Source of the DNA: Nocardioides sp. SLBN-35
GTDB taxonomy: Bacteria; Actinomycetota; Actinomycetes; Propionibacteriales; Nocardioidaceae
Assembly: GCF_006715725.1 (NCBI RefSeq)
Contig: NZ_VFNU01000001.1
Location: forward strand, 3,534,001 to 3,598,000
DNA length: 64,000 bases
Direction of reading: 5' to 3'
The notes under the pieces were generated by a model. The model saw only the letters and a program-made list of their open reading frames with translations. It was not told where the DNA came from and ran no database searches. The translations under genes were made by a program, and so were the position numbers. Positions 27,062 through 35,010 of this stretch are shown one piece after another; within the stretch, counting starts at the first letter, position 1; each line of letters begins with the position of its first letter.

Positions 27062-27080
27062 TATTGGCAGCCTGCCAATA
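27062..27080. promoter_or_regulatory. palindromic TetR operator
   Basis: TATTGGCAG-C-CTGCCAATA is a perfect 9-bp inverted repeat around one base. It stands in the 50-bp gap between the divergent tetR and oxygenase genes. Position and symmetry are those of a TetR-family operator acting on both promoters. Confidence 0.85.
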
Positions 27081-27099
27081 AAAGGCTAGCGTGGCCGCC

Positions 27100-27954
27100 A
27101 TGGCGACCAGCACACCGTCCCCGAGGGTCCGCGACCTGCCCGTGCCCATGGGCTTCGACATGCGTGACCACGTCTCCGGCATCGGCGCGCACCTCGCCGG
27201 GCCGGCCAACGTGATCATGCAGCTGAGCTGGCCGGGTGTCGGCTACGGCGTGATGAACAGCCGGGTCCACGACGGCGCCGCCACCAAGCGGCCCTTCAAG
27301 CGCGGCCGGACCACCTTCACCTACCTCGCCGTCGCCCTGCTCGGCAACGACGAGGACCGCACCGCCTTCCGCAAGGAGGTCAACCGGCAGCACGCGCAGG
27401 TCGTGTCGCGGCCGGGCGAGAAGGTGCAGTACCGCGCCATGGACCCCCGGCTGCAGACCTGGGTCGCGGCCTGCCTCTACTACGGCACCGTCGACATGAT
27501 CGAGAAGATGCACGGTCCGCTCCCCGACGCCGAGGCCGACGCGCTCTACGCCCACTGCGCGCGGTTCGGCACCACCCTGCAGATGCCGGCCGACGCCTGG
27601 CCGGCCGACCGCGCTGCCTTCCGGCGCTATTGGGAGGAGGCCGAGGCCGAGGTCGACATCGACCCCGCCGTGGCGGCGTACCTCCTCTCGCTGACCCGGC
27701 TGCAGAACTTCCCGAGGCCGTTCCACCCGCTCGCGCCGTTCGTGCTGTTCGTGACGACCGGCTTCCTGCCCCCGCTGTTCCGCGACGCGATGGGGCTGCC
27801 GTGGACCGCGCGCCAGCAGCGCCGCTTCGACCGCCTGTTGCGCACCCTGGGCACCGTCGAGCGCCGGATGCCTCGCGTGCTGCGGAACTTCCCGTTCAAC
27901 CTGTGGCTCGCCGACATGCGACTGCGCCGCCGGTTCCACCGCCCCCTCGTCTGA
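27100..27954 (+). CDS. oxygenase MpaB family protein (DUF2236)
   Basis: A 284-aa protein of the MpaB/latex-clearing-protein (DUF2236) family, probable b-type haem oxygenases. Typical segments are GPANVIMQLSWPGVGYGVMNSRVHDG, RTTFTYLAVALLG, VNRQHAQVVSR and WVAACLYYGTVDM, followed by YWEEAEAEVDIDPAV. The His residues in NRQHAQV and the Arg-rich helices match the family's haem pocket. The substrate is unknown. ATG 27100 is chosen; GTG 27091 is also possible. It sits immediately downstream of the TetR palindrome and 23 nt before the acyl-CoA dehydrogenase. Confidence 0.85.
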   Translation: MATSTPSPRVRDLPVPMGFDMRDHVSGIGAHLAGPANVIMQLSWPGVGYGVMNSRVHDGAATKRPFKRGRTTFTYLAVALLGNDEDRTAFRKEVNRQHAQVVSRPGEKVQYRAMDPRLQTWVAACLYYGTVDMIEKMHGPLPDAEADALYAHCARFGTTLQMPADAWPADRAAFRRYWEEAEAEVDIDPAVAAYLLSLTRLQNFPRPFHPLAPFVLFVTTGFLPPLFRDAMGLPWTARQQRRFDRLLRTLGTVERRMPRVLRNFPFNLWLADMRLRRRFHRPLV

Positions 27955-27977
27955 CCGATCACACCCAGGGAGCACCG

Positions 27978-29168
27978 ATGGACTTCGACCTGCCCGAGAG
28001 CGCCCTCGCCGTCCGCGAGGGCGTCGCCGCCGTCTCCGCGCGCTACGACCACGCGTACTGGTCGCGCTGCGAGGAGGAGCACCGCTTCCCGCAGGAGGTC
28101 TTCGACGACCTCGGCAACGGCGGCTGGTTCGGGCTGTGTGTCCCCGAGGAGTACGGCGGCGGCGGGCAGGGCCTGCTCGAGCTGGCCGTGGCCAACATGA
28201 CGCTGTGCGCCTCCGGTGGCGTCGCCGGCACCTTCTTCTACGTCACCACGCCCGGCTTCGGCGCGATGACGCTGACCCGGCACGGCACCGACGAGCAGAA
28301 GCAGCGGATCCTCCCCGGCCTCGCCACCGGTGACGTGCAGTTCTGCCTCGCACTCACCGAGCCGGATGCCGGCAGCAACGCGATCGAGATCAGGACCGCC
28401 GCCCGCCGTGACGGCGACGAGTTCGTGATCAAGGGCCAGAAGGTCTGGATCTCCAACGTCGAGAACGCCGACTGGATGGTCGCCGTCACCCGCACCATCC
28501 CGGCCGCGGAGACCCGCGAGCGCGGACTGCCGCGCACGGCCGGGTTCACGCTCCTCCTCGTCGACGTGAAGCAGGCCCTGGCCGACGGCACCCTGTCGTA
28601 CACGCCGATCCCCAAGATGGGCAGCAACATCCTGCACTCCAGCCAGGTCTTCTTCGACGACGTCCGCGTGCCCGCCGTCAACGTGATCGGCGAGGTCGAC
28701 GCGGGGTTCGCCGTCCTGTGGGACGTGCTCAACCCGGAGCGGATCCTCGCTGCCTCCGGCGGCATCGGTACGGCGGACGCCGCCCTGCGGATCGCCTGTG
28801 ACTACGCCCGCGAGCGCGAGGTGTTCGGCCGCCCCATCGGCGCCAACCAGGGCCTGCAGTTCCCGCTCGCCCAGATCAAGGCCAAGGCCGAGCTGGGCCG
28901 GTTGATGACCTACCAGGCCGCCTGGCTCTTCGACCAGGGCCGGCCCTGCGGCAACGAGGCCAATGTCGCCAAGCTGACCGGCGCCCAGGTCGGCTGGGAG
29001 GCCGCCAACCAGGCCTTCCAGACGCTGGGCGGGATGGCGTACTCGAAGGAGTACCCGGTCGAGCGGATCTTCCGCGACGCCCGGATCGCCAAGAACATCC
29101 CCGTCGCCGAGGAGCTCGTGCTCGCCCACATCGGGACCCAGATGCTGGGACTGCCCAGGTCCTACTGA
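27978..29168 (+). CDS. acyl-CoA dehydrogenase
   Basis: A 396-aa acyl-CoA dehydrogenase of normal length. It has GLCVPEEYGGGGQGLLELA, FCLALTEPDAGSNA (flavin/substrate), GQKVWISNVENADW and CDYAREREVFGRPIGANQGLQFPLAQIKA, then GGMAYSKEYPVERIFRDARIAKN. The frequent YEGTSEIQ segment with the catalytic Glu near the C-terminus is absent and replaced by AHIGTQMLGLPRSY, so the base may sit elsewhere, as in isovaleryl-type enzymes. An AGGGAG site precedes ATG 27978. Its end overlaps the convergent EAL gene by 7 bp. Confidence 0.9.
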   Translation: MDFDLPESALAVREGVAAVSARYDHAYWSRCEEEHRFPQEVFDDLGNGGWFGLCVPEEYGGGGQGLLELAVANMTLCASGGVAGTFFYVTTPGFGAMTLTRHGTDEQKQRILPGLATGDVQFCLALTEPDAGSNAIEIRTAARRDGDEFVIKGQKVWISNVENADWMVAVTRTIPAAETRERGLPRTAGFTLLLVDVKQALADGTLSYTPIPKMGSNILHSSQVFFDDVRVPAVNVIGEVDAGFAVLWDVLNPERILAASGGIGTADAALRIACDYAREREVFGRPIGANQGLQFPLAQIKAKAELGRLMTYQAAWLFDQGRPCGNEANVAKLTGAQVGWEAANQAFQTLGGMAYSKEYPVERIFRDARIAKNIPVAEELVLAHIGTQMLGLPRSY

Positions 29169-31231
29169 CGCGACAGCGCCCGGGTCACCATCTCCAGTGA
29201 CCCGGCCGGGACGCCGGGGCTGTAGAGGTAGCCCTGCACCTCGTCGCAGCCGCGCTCGCGCAGGTACTGCTCCTGCGCGGGCGTCTCGACCCCCTCGGCG
29301 ACCACCGTCATGCCGAGCGCGTGGGCCATCACGATGATCGCGTCCACGATGGCGGCGTTCTCGGCGGTACTGATCTCCTGGACGAAGGAGCGGTCGATCT
29401 TGAGCTTGTCGATCGGGAACCGGGTCAGGTAGGCGAGGCTGCTGTAGCCGCGGCCGAAGTCGTCGACCACGATCGAGACGCCGAGCGAGCGCAGCGACTC
29501 GAGCATCGCGACGACGTCGCCGTGGTCCTCGATGAGCAGGCCCTCGGTGATCTCGACCTCGAGCTGGGAGGGCTGGATGCCGGCGAGGTCGATCGCGGCG
29601 GCGATCTCGTCGAGCCAGGCGCGGCCGCGCAGCTGGCGCGGCGAGACATTGACGGCCAGGCGCAGGGGGCGGCCGATCTGGTCCTGGACCCCGGCGAGCG
29701 CCGTGCACGCCGTCGCGAGGACCCAACCGCCGAGCTGGGCGATCATGCCGCCGTCCTCGGCGACGGGGATGAACCGGTCGGGCGGCACCGGGCCCAGGGT
29801 CGGGCTGGTCCAGCGGGCGAGCGCCTCGACGCCGACCACCTCGCCGCTGAGCAGGTCGACCTGGGGCTGGTAGACCAGCGAGAGCTCGTCCTGCTCCAGC
29901 GCCTGGCGCAGTGCGGCCGAGAGCGCGAGCCGGTCGTTGTTCTCCTCGAGCATCGCCGGCTGGTACCAGCGGATCTCGTTGCGCCCCGCGGCCTTGGCCT
30001 GGTACATCGCGATGTCGACGTTCTTCAGCAGGGTGGCCGCGTCCCGGCCGTCGGCCGGGCAGCGCGTCCCGCCGACACTGGCCGTGACCGCGAGCTCGTA
30101 GCCGTGCACGACGACCGGCGCGAGCACGTCGGTCATCAGGTCCTCCAGCCGCCGGTCCAGGTCGGTGCCGGGGACCAGGTCCTCCAGAACGATCACGAAC
30201 TCGTCACCCCCCAGTCGGGAGACGAGGTCGTCGGAGCGGGTCCACGCCAGGAGCCGCTCGGCGACGACGATGAGCAGCTCGTCGCCGATGTGGTGGCCCA
30301 GCGAGTCGTTGATCCGCTTGAACTGGTCGAGGTCGATGAGCACCAGCGCCAGCTCGGTGGCGTCGCGCTCGGCCCGCTCGAGCGCCTGGTCGAGGTGTCG
30401 CACGAGCAGGGAACGGTTGGGCAGGTTGGTCAGGCTGTCGTGGGTGACGATGTGCTCGATCCGCTCCCGCGCCTCGATCCGCTGCGTGATGTCGTAGGCG
30501 ACCACGAGGAAGCCACCCGGCGCACCGTCCTGCGGCGCCAGCGGCACGATCCACTCGTGCACCGGCACCGTGCTGCCGTCCTTGCGCCGGTAGGTCCACT
30601 CGGCCTCGTCGCCCAGCGCGTGGGCGAGCACCGGCGTCCCGTCGGGGTAGAGCTGGCGCTGGGACCCGTCGATCTGGACCAGCGAGCGCCCGATCAGCTC
30701 GTCCTGGGCGCGGCCGACCAGGTCCGCCGCGGCCGGGTTGGCGGTCCGGATCCGGCCGCTGGCGTCGGTCGCGATGATGCTGAACGGCATGGTGTCGAGG
30801 ATCGAGCGGCGCAGCGCGTCCTCCCGCGCGACGACCAGCGCCTCCTGACCGCGCAGCCGCTCGGTGATGTCGATGATCGAGGCGAGGACATAGCGCCCCT
30901 CCCCCACGGTGATCGGGTTGAGGCCGATCTCGATGGGCATCTCGGTGCCGTCGCTCCGCAGACCGAAGAGCTCGCGTCCCACACCCATCGCACGGCGGTC
31001 CGGACGGGCGGCGTACGTCGTGCGCTCATGGCCGTGTCGCTCCCGGAACCGCTCGGGCATCAGGTCCTCGACACCGAGCGCGAGCAGCTCCTCGCGGGTG
31101 TAGCCGAAGGCTCGCTCGGCCTCGGAGTTGACCAGCACGATCCGCCCGCACGCGTTGACGAGCACCATCGCGCTCGGCACGGCCTCGATGATGAGCCGGA
31201 GTCGCTCGTCGTCGGTCGGGTCACGGAGCAT
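29162..31231 (-). CDS. PAS-PAS-GGDEF-EAL cyclic-di-GMP turnover protein
   Basis: About 689 aa from ATG 31231 (a further in-frame Met lies upstream). Two PAS domains (about 10-130: AMVLVNACGRIVLVNSEAERAFGYTREELL; about 145-265: FSIIATDASGRIRTANPAAADLVG) precede GGDEF (THDSLTNLPNRSLLVRHLDQ, active site RLGGDEFVIV) and EAL (VGVEALARW, NVSPRQL, EITEGLL, VDDFGRGYSSLAYL, DKLKIDRSFV, AEGVET). Both catalytic signatures look intact, so it could make and degrade c-di-GMP. No transmembrane segment is seen. It is divergent from a membrane glycosyltransferase. Confidence 0.9.
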   Translation of the reverse strand: MLRDPTDDERLRLIIEAVPSAMVLVNACGRIVLVNSEAERAFGYTREELLALGVEDLMPERFRERHGHERTTYAARPDRRAMGVGRELFGLRSDGTEMPIEIGLNPITVGEGRYVLASIIDITERLRGQEALVVAREDALRRSILDTMPFSIIATDASGRIRTANPAAADLVGRAQDELIGRSLVQIDGSQRQLYPDGTPVLAHALGDEAEWTYRRKDGSTVPVHEWIVPLAPQDGAPGGFLVVAYDITQRIEARERIEHIVTHDSLTNLPNRSLLVRHLDQALERAERDATELALVLIDLDQFKRINDSLGHHIGDELLIVVAERLLAWTRSDDLVSRLGGDEFVIVLEDLVPGTDLDRRLEDLMTDVLAPVVVHGYELAVTASVGGTRCPADGRDAATLLKNVDIAMYQAKAAGRNEIRWYQPAMLEENNDRLALSAALRQALEQDELSLVYQPQVDLLSGEVVGVEALARWTSPTLGPVPPDRFIPVAEDGGMIAQLGGWVLATACTALAGVQDQIGRPLRLAVNVSPRQLRGRAWLDEIAAAIDLAGIQPSQLEVEITEGLLIEDHGDVVAMLESLRSLGVSIVVDDFGRGYSSLAYLTRFPIDKLKIDRSFVQEISTAENAAIVDAIIVMAHALGMTVVAEGVETPAQEQYLRERGCDEVQGYLYSPGVPAGSLEMVTRALSRQ

Positions 31232-31376
31232 GCCGATCCGTTCGGCCCGGGACCGGAGGATCGGAGGGGATCGGGACCATGGTCCCGGATCGGGCTGTCG
31301 ATCGGACGGCATCGCGCCGTTCCTCGAACTTTCGCGTCCCGTCTGCCTAGGGTCGAGCCGGAGGGAAGGGGATCTC

Positions 31377-32801
31377 GTGCGCTGGTTGCAGCGGGCAGTA
31401 GGACTGCTCATTCTCGGGACGGCTCTGGCCGGTGCCGGCCTGTTGTGGTGGTCGGTCTCGGACACCGCCCACGGGCGGGCGACGCCGTCCGAAGGCCTGG
31501 TTCTCGGCGCGTGGCACGTGCTGTACGACACCGAGGCGCCCACCGTGCCGACACTGGCCGCGGCCGCCGGCCTCGCCCTGCTCTTCGCCGCCGGTGTCGC
31601 GACGCTCGAGCGCCGCATCGCCAACAAGGCCCGGCGCAGCGACGACGACGCGCAGCTGCCCCTCTCGCCACGCCACGTGATGGCCGAGACCCGCGGCGTG
31701 TTCCACGGCGAGGTCACCTTGACCGTGCTGGTGCCGGCCCACAACGAGGCCCAGGGCATCGCCGCCACCCTCGCCTCGCTCACCGCCCAGTCGCGCTCGC
31801 CCGAGCGGATCGTCGTCGTCGCCGACAACTGCACCGACGACACGGTGGCCATCGCGCGCCGCTGCGGCGCCGAGGTGATCGAGAGCGTGGGCAACAAGCA
31901 CAAGAAGGCCGGCGCGCTCAACCAGGCCCTGGCCCAGATCCTGCCCGCCCAGGGCGAGAACGACCTGGTCATGGTGATGGACGCCGACACCGTGCTCGAC
32001 GACGGCTTCCTCGCGTCCGTCGTACGCCGGATGACCGCGGACCGGGCCCTGATGGCCGTCGGCGGCCTCTTCTACGGCGAGGACGGCAGCGGCCTGATCG
32101 GACAGTTCCAGCGCAACGAGTACACCCGCTACGCGCGCGACCTACGCCGCCGCCGCGGCCAGGTGTTCGTGCTCACCGGCACGGCGACCGTGTTCCGCCC
32201 ACGCGCCCTGCGCACCATCGCCGCCGAGCGCGGCAAGCTGCTGCCCGGCGTACCCGGGGACGTCTACGACACCCTCGTCCTCACCGAGGACAACGAGATC
32301 ACCCTGGCCCTCAAGTCCCTCGGTGGGCTGATCATCTCGCCGTCCGACTGCACCGTCGTCACCGAGGTGATGAGCACCTGGCGCACGCTGTGGGCGCAGC
32401 GACTGCGCTGGCAGCGCGGCGCGTTGGAGAACCTCGGCGAGTACGGCCTGCGGCCCTCCACCTTCCGCTACTGGGCCCAGCAGCTCGGCATCGGGTACGG
32501 CGTGATCGCCCTGTTCGCCTACCTGTTCCTGATGCTGCTCATGGCATTGTCCTTCGACCACTGGGTGTGGTTCCCGTTCTGGGTCGGCACCGGCCTGGTC
32601 TTCACGATCGAGCGGGTCGCGACCGTGTGGCGCGGCGGGTGGAAGGCGCGGATCCTCGCCGCCACGCTGTTCCCCGAGCTCTTCTACGCCCTGTTCCTCG
32701 ACATCGTCTACCTCAAGGGGATCATCGACATGTCCCTCGGCCGCAACGCGCAGTGGGGCAACCACACGCCCGCTCCCGCGCGGCAGGAGGTGGACGCATG
32801 A
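31377..32801 (+). CDS. membrane-bound family 2 glycosyltransferase (PgaC/BcsA-like)
   Basis: A 474-aa processive glycosyltransferase starting at GTG 31377 behind GGAGGGAAGGGG. Two N-terminal membrane helices (AVGLLILGTALAGAGLLWW and LAAAAGLALLFAAGVATL) precede the GT-A domain: TVLVPAHNEAQGIAATLASL, VMVMDADTVLDDGF (DxD), TEDNEITLAL (TED) and QRLRWQRG (QxxRW). C-terminal helices follow (YGVIALFAYLFLMLLMALSF, FPFWVGTGLVFTIERV). This layout matches synthases of PNAG or related polymers; the sugar cannot be told. Its stop overlaps the small membrane gene. The neighbouring c-di-GMP enzyme suggests post-translational control. Confidence 0.88.
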   Translation: MRWLQRAVGLLILGTALAGAGLLWWSVSDTAHGRATPSEGLVLGAWHVLYDTEAPTVPTLAAAAGLALLFAAGVATLERRIANKARRSDDDAQLPLSPRHVMAETRGVFHGEVTLTVLVPAHNEAQGIAATLASLTAQSRSPERIVVVADNCTDDTVAIARRCGAEVIESVGNKHKKAGALNQALAQILPAQGENDLVMVMDADTVLDDGFLASVVRRMTADRALMAVGGLFYGEDGSGLIGQFQRNEYTRYARDLRRRRGQVFVLTGTATVFRPRALRTIAAERGKLLPGVPGDVYDTLVLTEDNEITLALKSLGGLIISPSDCTVVTEVMSTWRTLWAQRLRWQRGALENLGEYGLRPSTFRYWAQQLGIGYGVIALFAYLFLMLLMALSFDHWVWFPFWVGTGLVFTIERVATVWRGGWKARILAATLFPELFYALFLDIVYLKGIIDMSLGRNAQWGNHTPAPARQEVDA

Positions 32802-33019
32802 GCGCCCCACTGCTCTCCACCCTCGGCATCCTCTTCCCCGAGTCGCTGGTGCGCTCGCACGCGTTCGCCGTCCTCGCCGCGTTCGTCGCGATCAACACGA
32901 TGGTCTACGTGACGCTCTCGGTCGCCAAGGCACTGCCGAAGATCTGGGTCCGCGACTACCTGCCGCGTGGCTACGAGCGGGCGGAGACGCGCAGCATCTA
33001 CCCCGACGGACCGCGCTGA
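32798..33019 (+). CDS. small membrane protein coupled to the glycosyltransferase (73 aa)
   Basis: ATG 32798 overlaps the glycosyltransferase stop (ATGA). The protein has one clear transmembrane helix (FAVLAAFVAINTMVYVTLSV) and a short basic/aromatic tail (WVRDYLPRGYERAETRSIYPDG). It matches no family I know. By position and size it could play the part PgaD plays for PgaC, a small partner that stabilises the synthase and helps sense c-di-GMP; there is no visible sequence similarity to prove it. Confidence 0.7.
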   Translation: MSAPLLSTLGILFPESLVRSHAFAVLAAFVAINTMVYVTLSVAKALPKIWVRDYLPRGYERAETRSIYPDGPR

Positions 33020-33545
33020 CCTCTCGGCCCTCGCCCACCGGCTCCGGGCGCTGATGTGCGACAAAACGCCAGCTCTCCCTCGCTGGTCGAGGCGCGAGGA
33101 GCGCCAGCGACGAGCCTCGACACCACCGGGCTGGTCGCGTGGCCTGTCCGCGGGCTTCGGTGGCGTAGGTGGTTGCGTTCCGAAAGGCAGCGACGAAGAA
33201 GGTCGGGAGGTGGCTGGTTTCCGCGGTCGGGCCGCGGTCCGCGCCCGGAGGTCGAGGAGGTCGTGCAGCGACCGTCACGACACCACCGCAACCGACCTCG
33301 GCCGACGGTTGAGGTGCGAGGAGCGCCAGCGACGAGCCTCGAAACCTCCGGGCCATCGGCGCGAACTGTCCGCGGGCTTCGGTGGCGTAACCGGTCGCGT
33401 TCCGAAAGCAGCGACGAGAACGTCGGGAGGTGGCTGGGTTCCCCGGTCGGGCGACGGTTCGCGCGCGGTCGAAAACTCCCTAGAAACAAGGGGAAAGTCC
33501 GCAACGGGCCTCGTCATTCGAACATATGTGCGATAGGATCGATGC
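33020..33545. repeat. intergenic region with two degenerate 157-bp direct repeats and a REP-like hairpin
   Basis: Copies at about 33089-33245 and 33311-33468 share GAGGxGCGAGGAGCGCCAG...CGACGAGCCTCGA, a middle CTGTCCGCGGGCTTCGGTGG and an end CGTCGGGAGGTGGCTGG, estimated by eye at 75-80% identity and starting 222 bp apart. Between them, 33250-33284 is a 35-bp element with hairpin GGTCG-TGCAG-CGACC, found again inside the next gene at 34376-34410. Open frames crossing this DNA on both strands look non-genic. The type resembles dispersed palindromic repeats seen in Nocardioides genomes (from memory). Confidence 0.7.
33518..33533 (+). promoter_or_regulatory. LexA-like box upstream of the second DUF222/HNH gene
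   Basis: TCGAAC-ATAT-GTGCGA has one mismatch to TCGAAC(N4)GTTCGA. TAGGAT (33534-33539) directly follows as a -10, and ATG is 6 nt beyond. The spacing of box, -10 and ATG is nearly the same as at 1628-1657. Confidence 0.75.
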
Positions 33546-34970
33546 ATGATCTCGGAGCCCTCCAACGTCACGCCGGAGCAGTTGCTCCACGCGGCCGAGG
33601 ACGGCGTCCGGATCCGCCGGCTCCACGAGGTCAGGCAGCTCGAGCTGCTGCTCGCGTGGGCCGACCTGCACTCGGGTGACCCGCAGGCCGAGCCCGGCGC
33701 GGTCCCGGTCCGGTTCGGTGGTCCGCGGCTCATCTCGTTGGGTGGGGACGGGACTCCGGAGGTCGCCGACCTCGCGCTGGTGGAGATGGCGATCGCCCGG
33801 CACGAGCACGTGCTCGCGACCCGTGGCGCGCTGGCCGATGCGTTCGACCTGCGCCACCGCCTCCCCGCCGTATGGGAAGGCGTGAAGTCCGGCCGGTGCG
33901 AAGTGTGGGTGGTGCGGCGGGTCGCACGGATGTCCCGCGCGCTCGACCGCCACCGAGTTGCGCTCGTCGACACCGCCGTCGCAGCTGCTCTGGACCAGTC
34001 GCCGTCGCGGATCCTTGCCATCGCCGAGGCCAAGGTGATCGAGGCCGACCCGGTCGCTCATCAGACCCGGATCGACAAGAACCAGAACGACAAGGGTGCC
34101 TGGTACCCCAAGCCCCGCCCGGGCTCCCAGGCCGACGACAACGATGCGGTCAACACTGCCGGTATCGGGACCGTGTTCGCCCGGCTCGACGAGGCCGACG
34201 CCCTCGCCCACCAGCACACGGTCGACGACCTCGCTGCCGCTCTGGCCGAGCACGCCGACGTTCCCGTGGGCGCGGAGCCGCTGGACATGGACCACTGGCG
34301 GGCCGAGGCGTTCGCGATGCTCGCCGACCCCGCAGCCGTCCTCGCGTTCCTCCACGGCATCGACGACACCTCGGAGGTCGAGGAGGTTGCGCAGCAACCG
34401 TCACGAGACCCCCGCCGGGCCGCGGAGATCGTCGTCCACGTCTCCCTCACCGACACCGGCGCGTTCGGACCCCTCGCCCGGGTCGAGAACCTCGGCCCCC
34501 GACTCCTCACCCAGGTTTCCGACCTGCTCCGCCGGCACGCGACCATCACCGTCCAGCCCGTCATCGACCTCCACACCGGACGGTCGGTCAACAGCTACGA
34601 GCACCCCACCGACGTCAAGCACCGCACCCAGCTACGCACGATCGGGGACGTGTTCCCCCACGCCACCGGCCTCTTCGCCAAGTGCGGCCGACCGCCGGAC
34701 CACGACCACACCGTCGCCTACGACAAGCACGGACCACCCGGCCAGACCGGCGATCACAACGACACCCCAATCACCCGGCACCACCACCGAGCCAAGACCC
34801 ACGTCGCCGGCTACACGGTGCTGCAGCTCGGACCCGACAAGTGGATCTGGGGCACACCCAACGGCCTCTACAGGCTCGTGACCGGCGGCGGCACCCGACC
34901 CATCACCCAGGCCGAGTACCACGTGTACGCCCACCAGGCCGTCACGCTCGCCGGCGACTACGCCGCCTGA
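33546..34970 (+). CDS. DUF222 plus HNH endonuclease domain protein, paralogue 2
   Basis: A 474-aa paralogue of the protein at 1657. It has the DUF222 region (LHEVRQLELLLAWADLHSGDPQAEPGAVPVRFGG, FDLRHRLPAVWEGVKSGRCEVWVVRRVARMSR) and an HNH domain (RPPDHDHTVAYDKHGPPGQTGDHNDTPITRHHHRAKTH). The variable linker contains EVEEVAQQPSRDP, which is the translation of a REP-like element also found 1.1 kb upstream outside any gene. A LexA-like box and a -10 abut the ATG, and no ribosome-binding site is present, suggesting a leaderless SOS-regulated mRNA. Function is unsettled for the family. Confidence 0.85.
   Translation: MISEPSNVTPEQLLHAAEDGVRIRRLHEVRQLELLLAWADLHSGDPQAEPGAVPVRFGGPRLISLGGDGTPEVADLALVEMAIARHEHVLATRGALADAFDLRHRLPAVWEGVKSGRCEVWVVRRVARMSRALDRHRVALVDTAVAAALDQSPSRILAIAEAKVIEADPVAHQTRIDKNQNDKGAWYPKPRPGSQADDNDAVNTAGIGTVFARLDEADALAHQHTVDDLAAALAEHADVPVGAEPLDMDHWRAEAFAMLADPAAVLAFLHGIDDTSEVEEVAQQPSRDPRRAAEIVVHVSLTDTGAFGPLARVENLGPRLLTQVSDLLRRHATITVQPVIDLHTGRSVNSYEHPTDVKHRTQLRTIGDVFPHATGLFAKCGRPPDHDHTVAYDKHGPPGQTGDHNDTPITRHHHRAKTHVAGYTVLQLGPDKWIWGTPNGLYRLVTGGGTRPITQAEYHVYAHQAVTLAGDYAA
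34376..34410 (+). repeat. REP-like 35-bp element inside a coding sequence
   Basis: Identical at 31 of 35 positions to the intergenic element at 33250-33284. The hairpin arms GGTTGC/GCAACC here and GGTCGT/GCGACC there differ, with one paired change (T-A to C-G). It is read in frame as part of the DUF222-HNH linker. Confidence 0.7.
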
Positions 34971-35010
34971 ACAGTCGCAACTCCCTGCCGCGAGGACTCC
35001 CCCGAAGGCG

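Noticed and set aside
29321..33019. Open frame of 1232 codons on the plus strand
   Set aside because: Antisense to the PAS-GGDEF-EAL gene and out of frame with the glycosyltransferase; only its last 73 codons (from ATG 32798) form a real gene.
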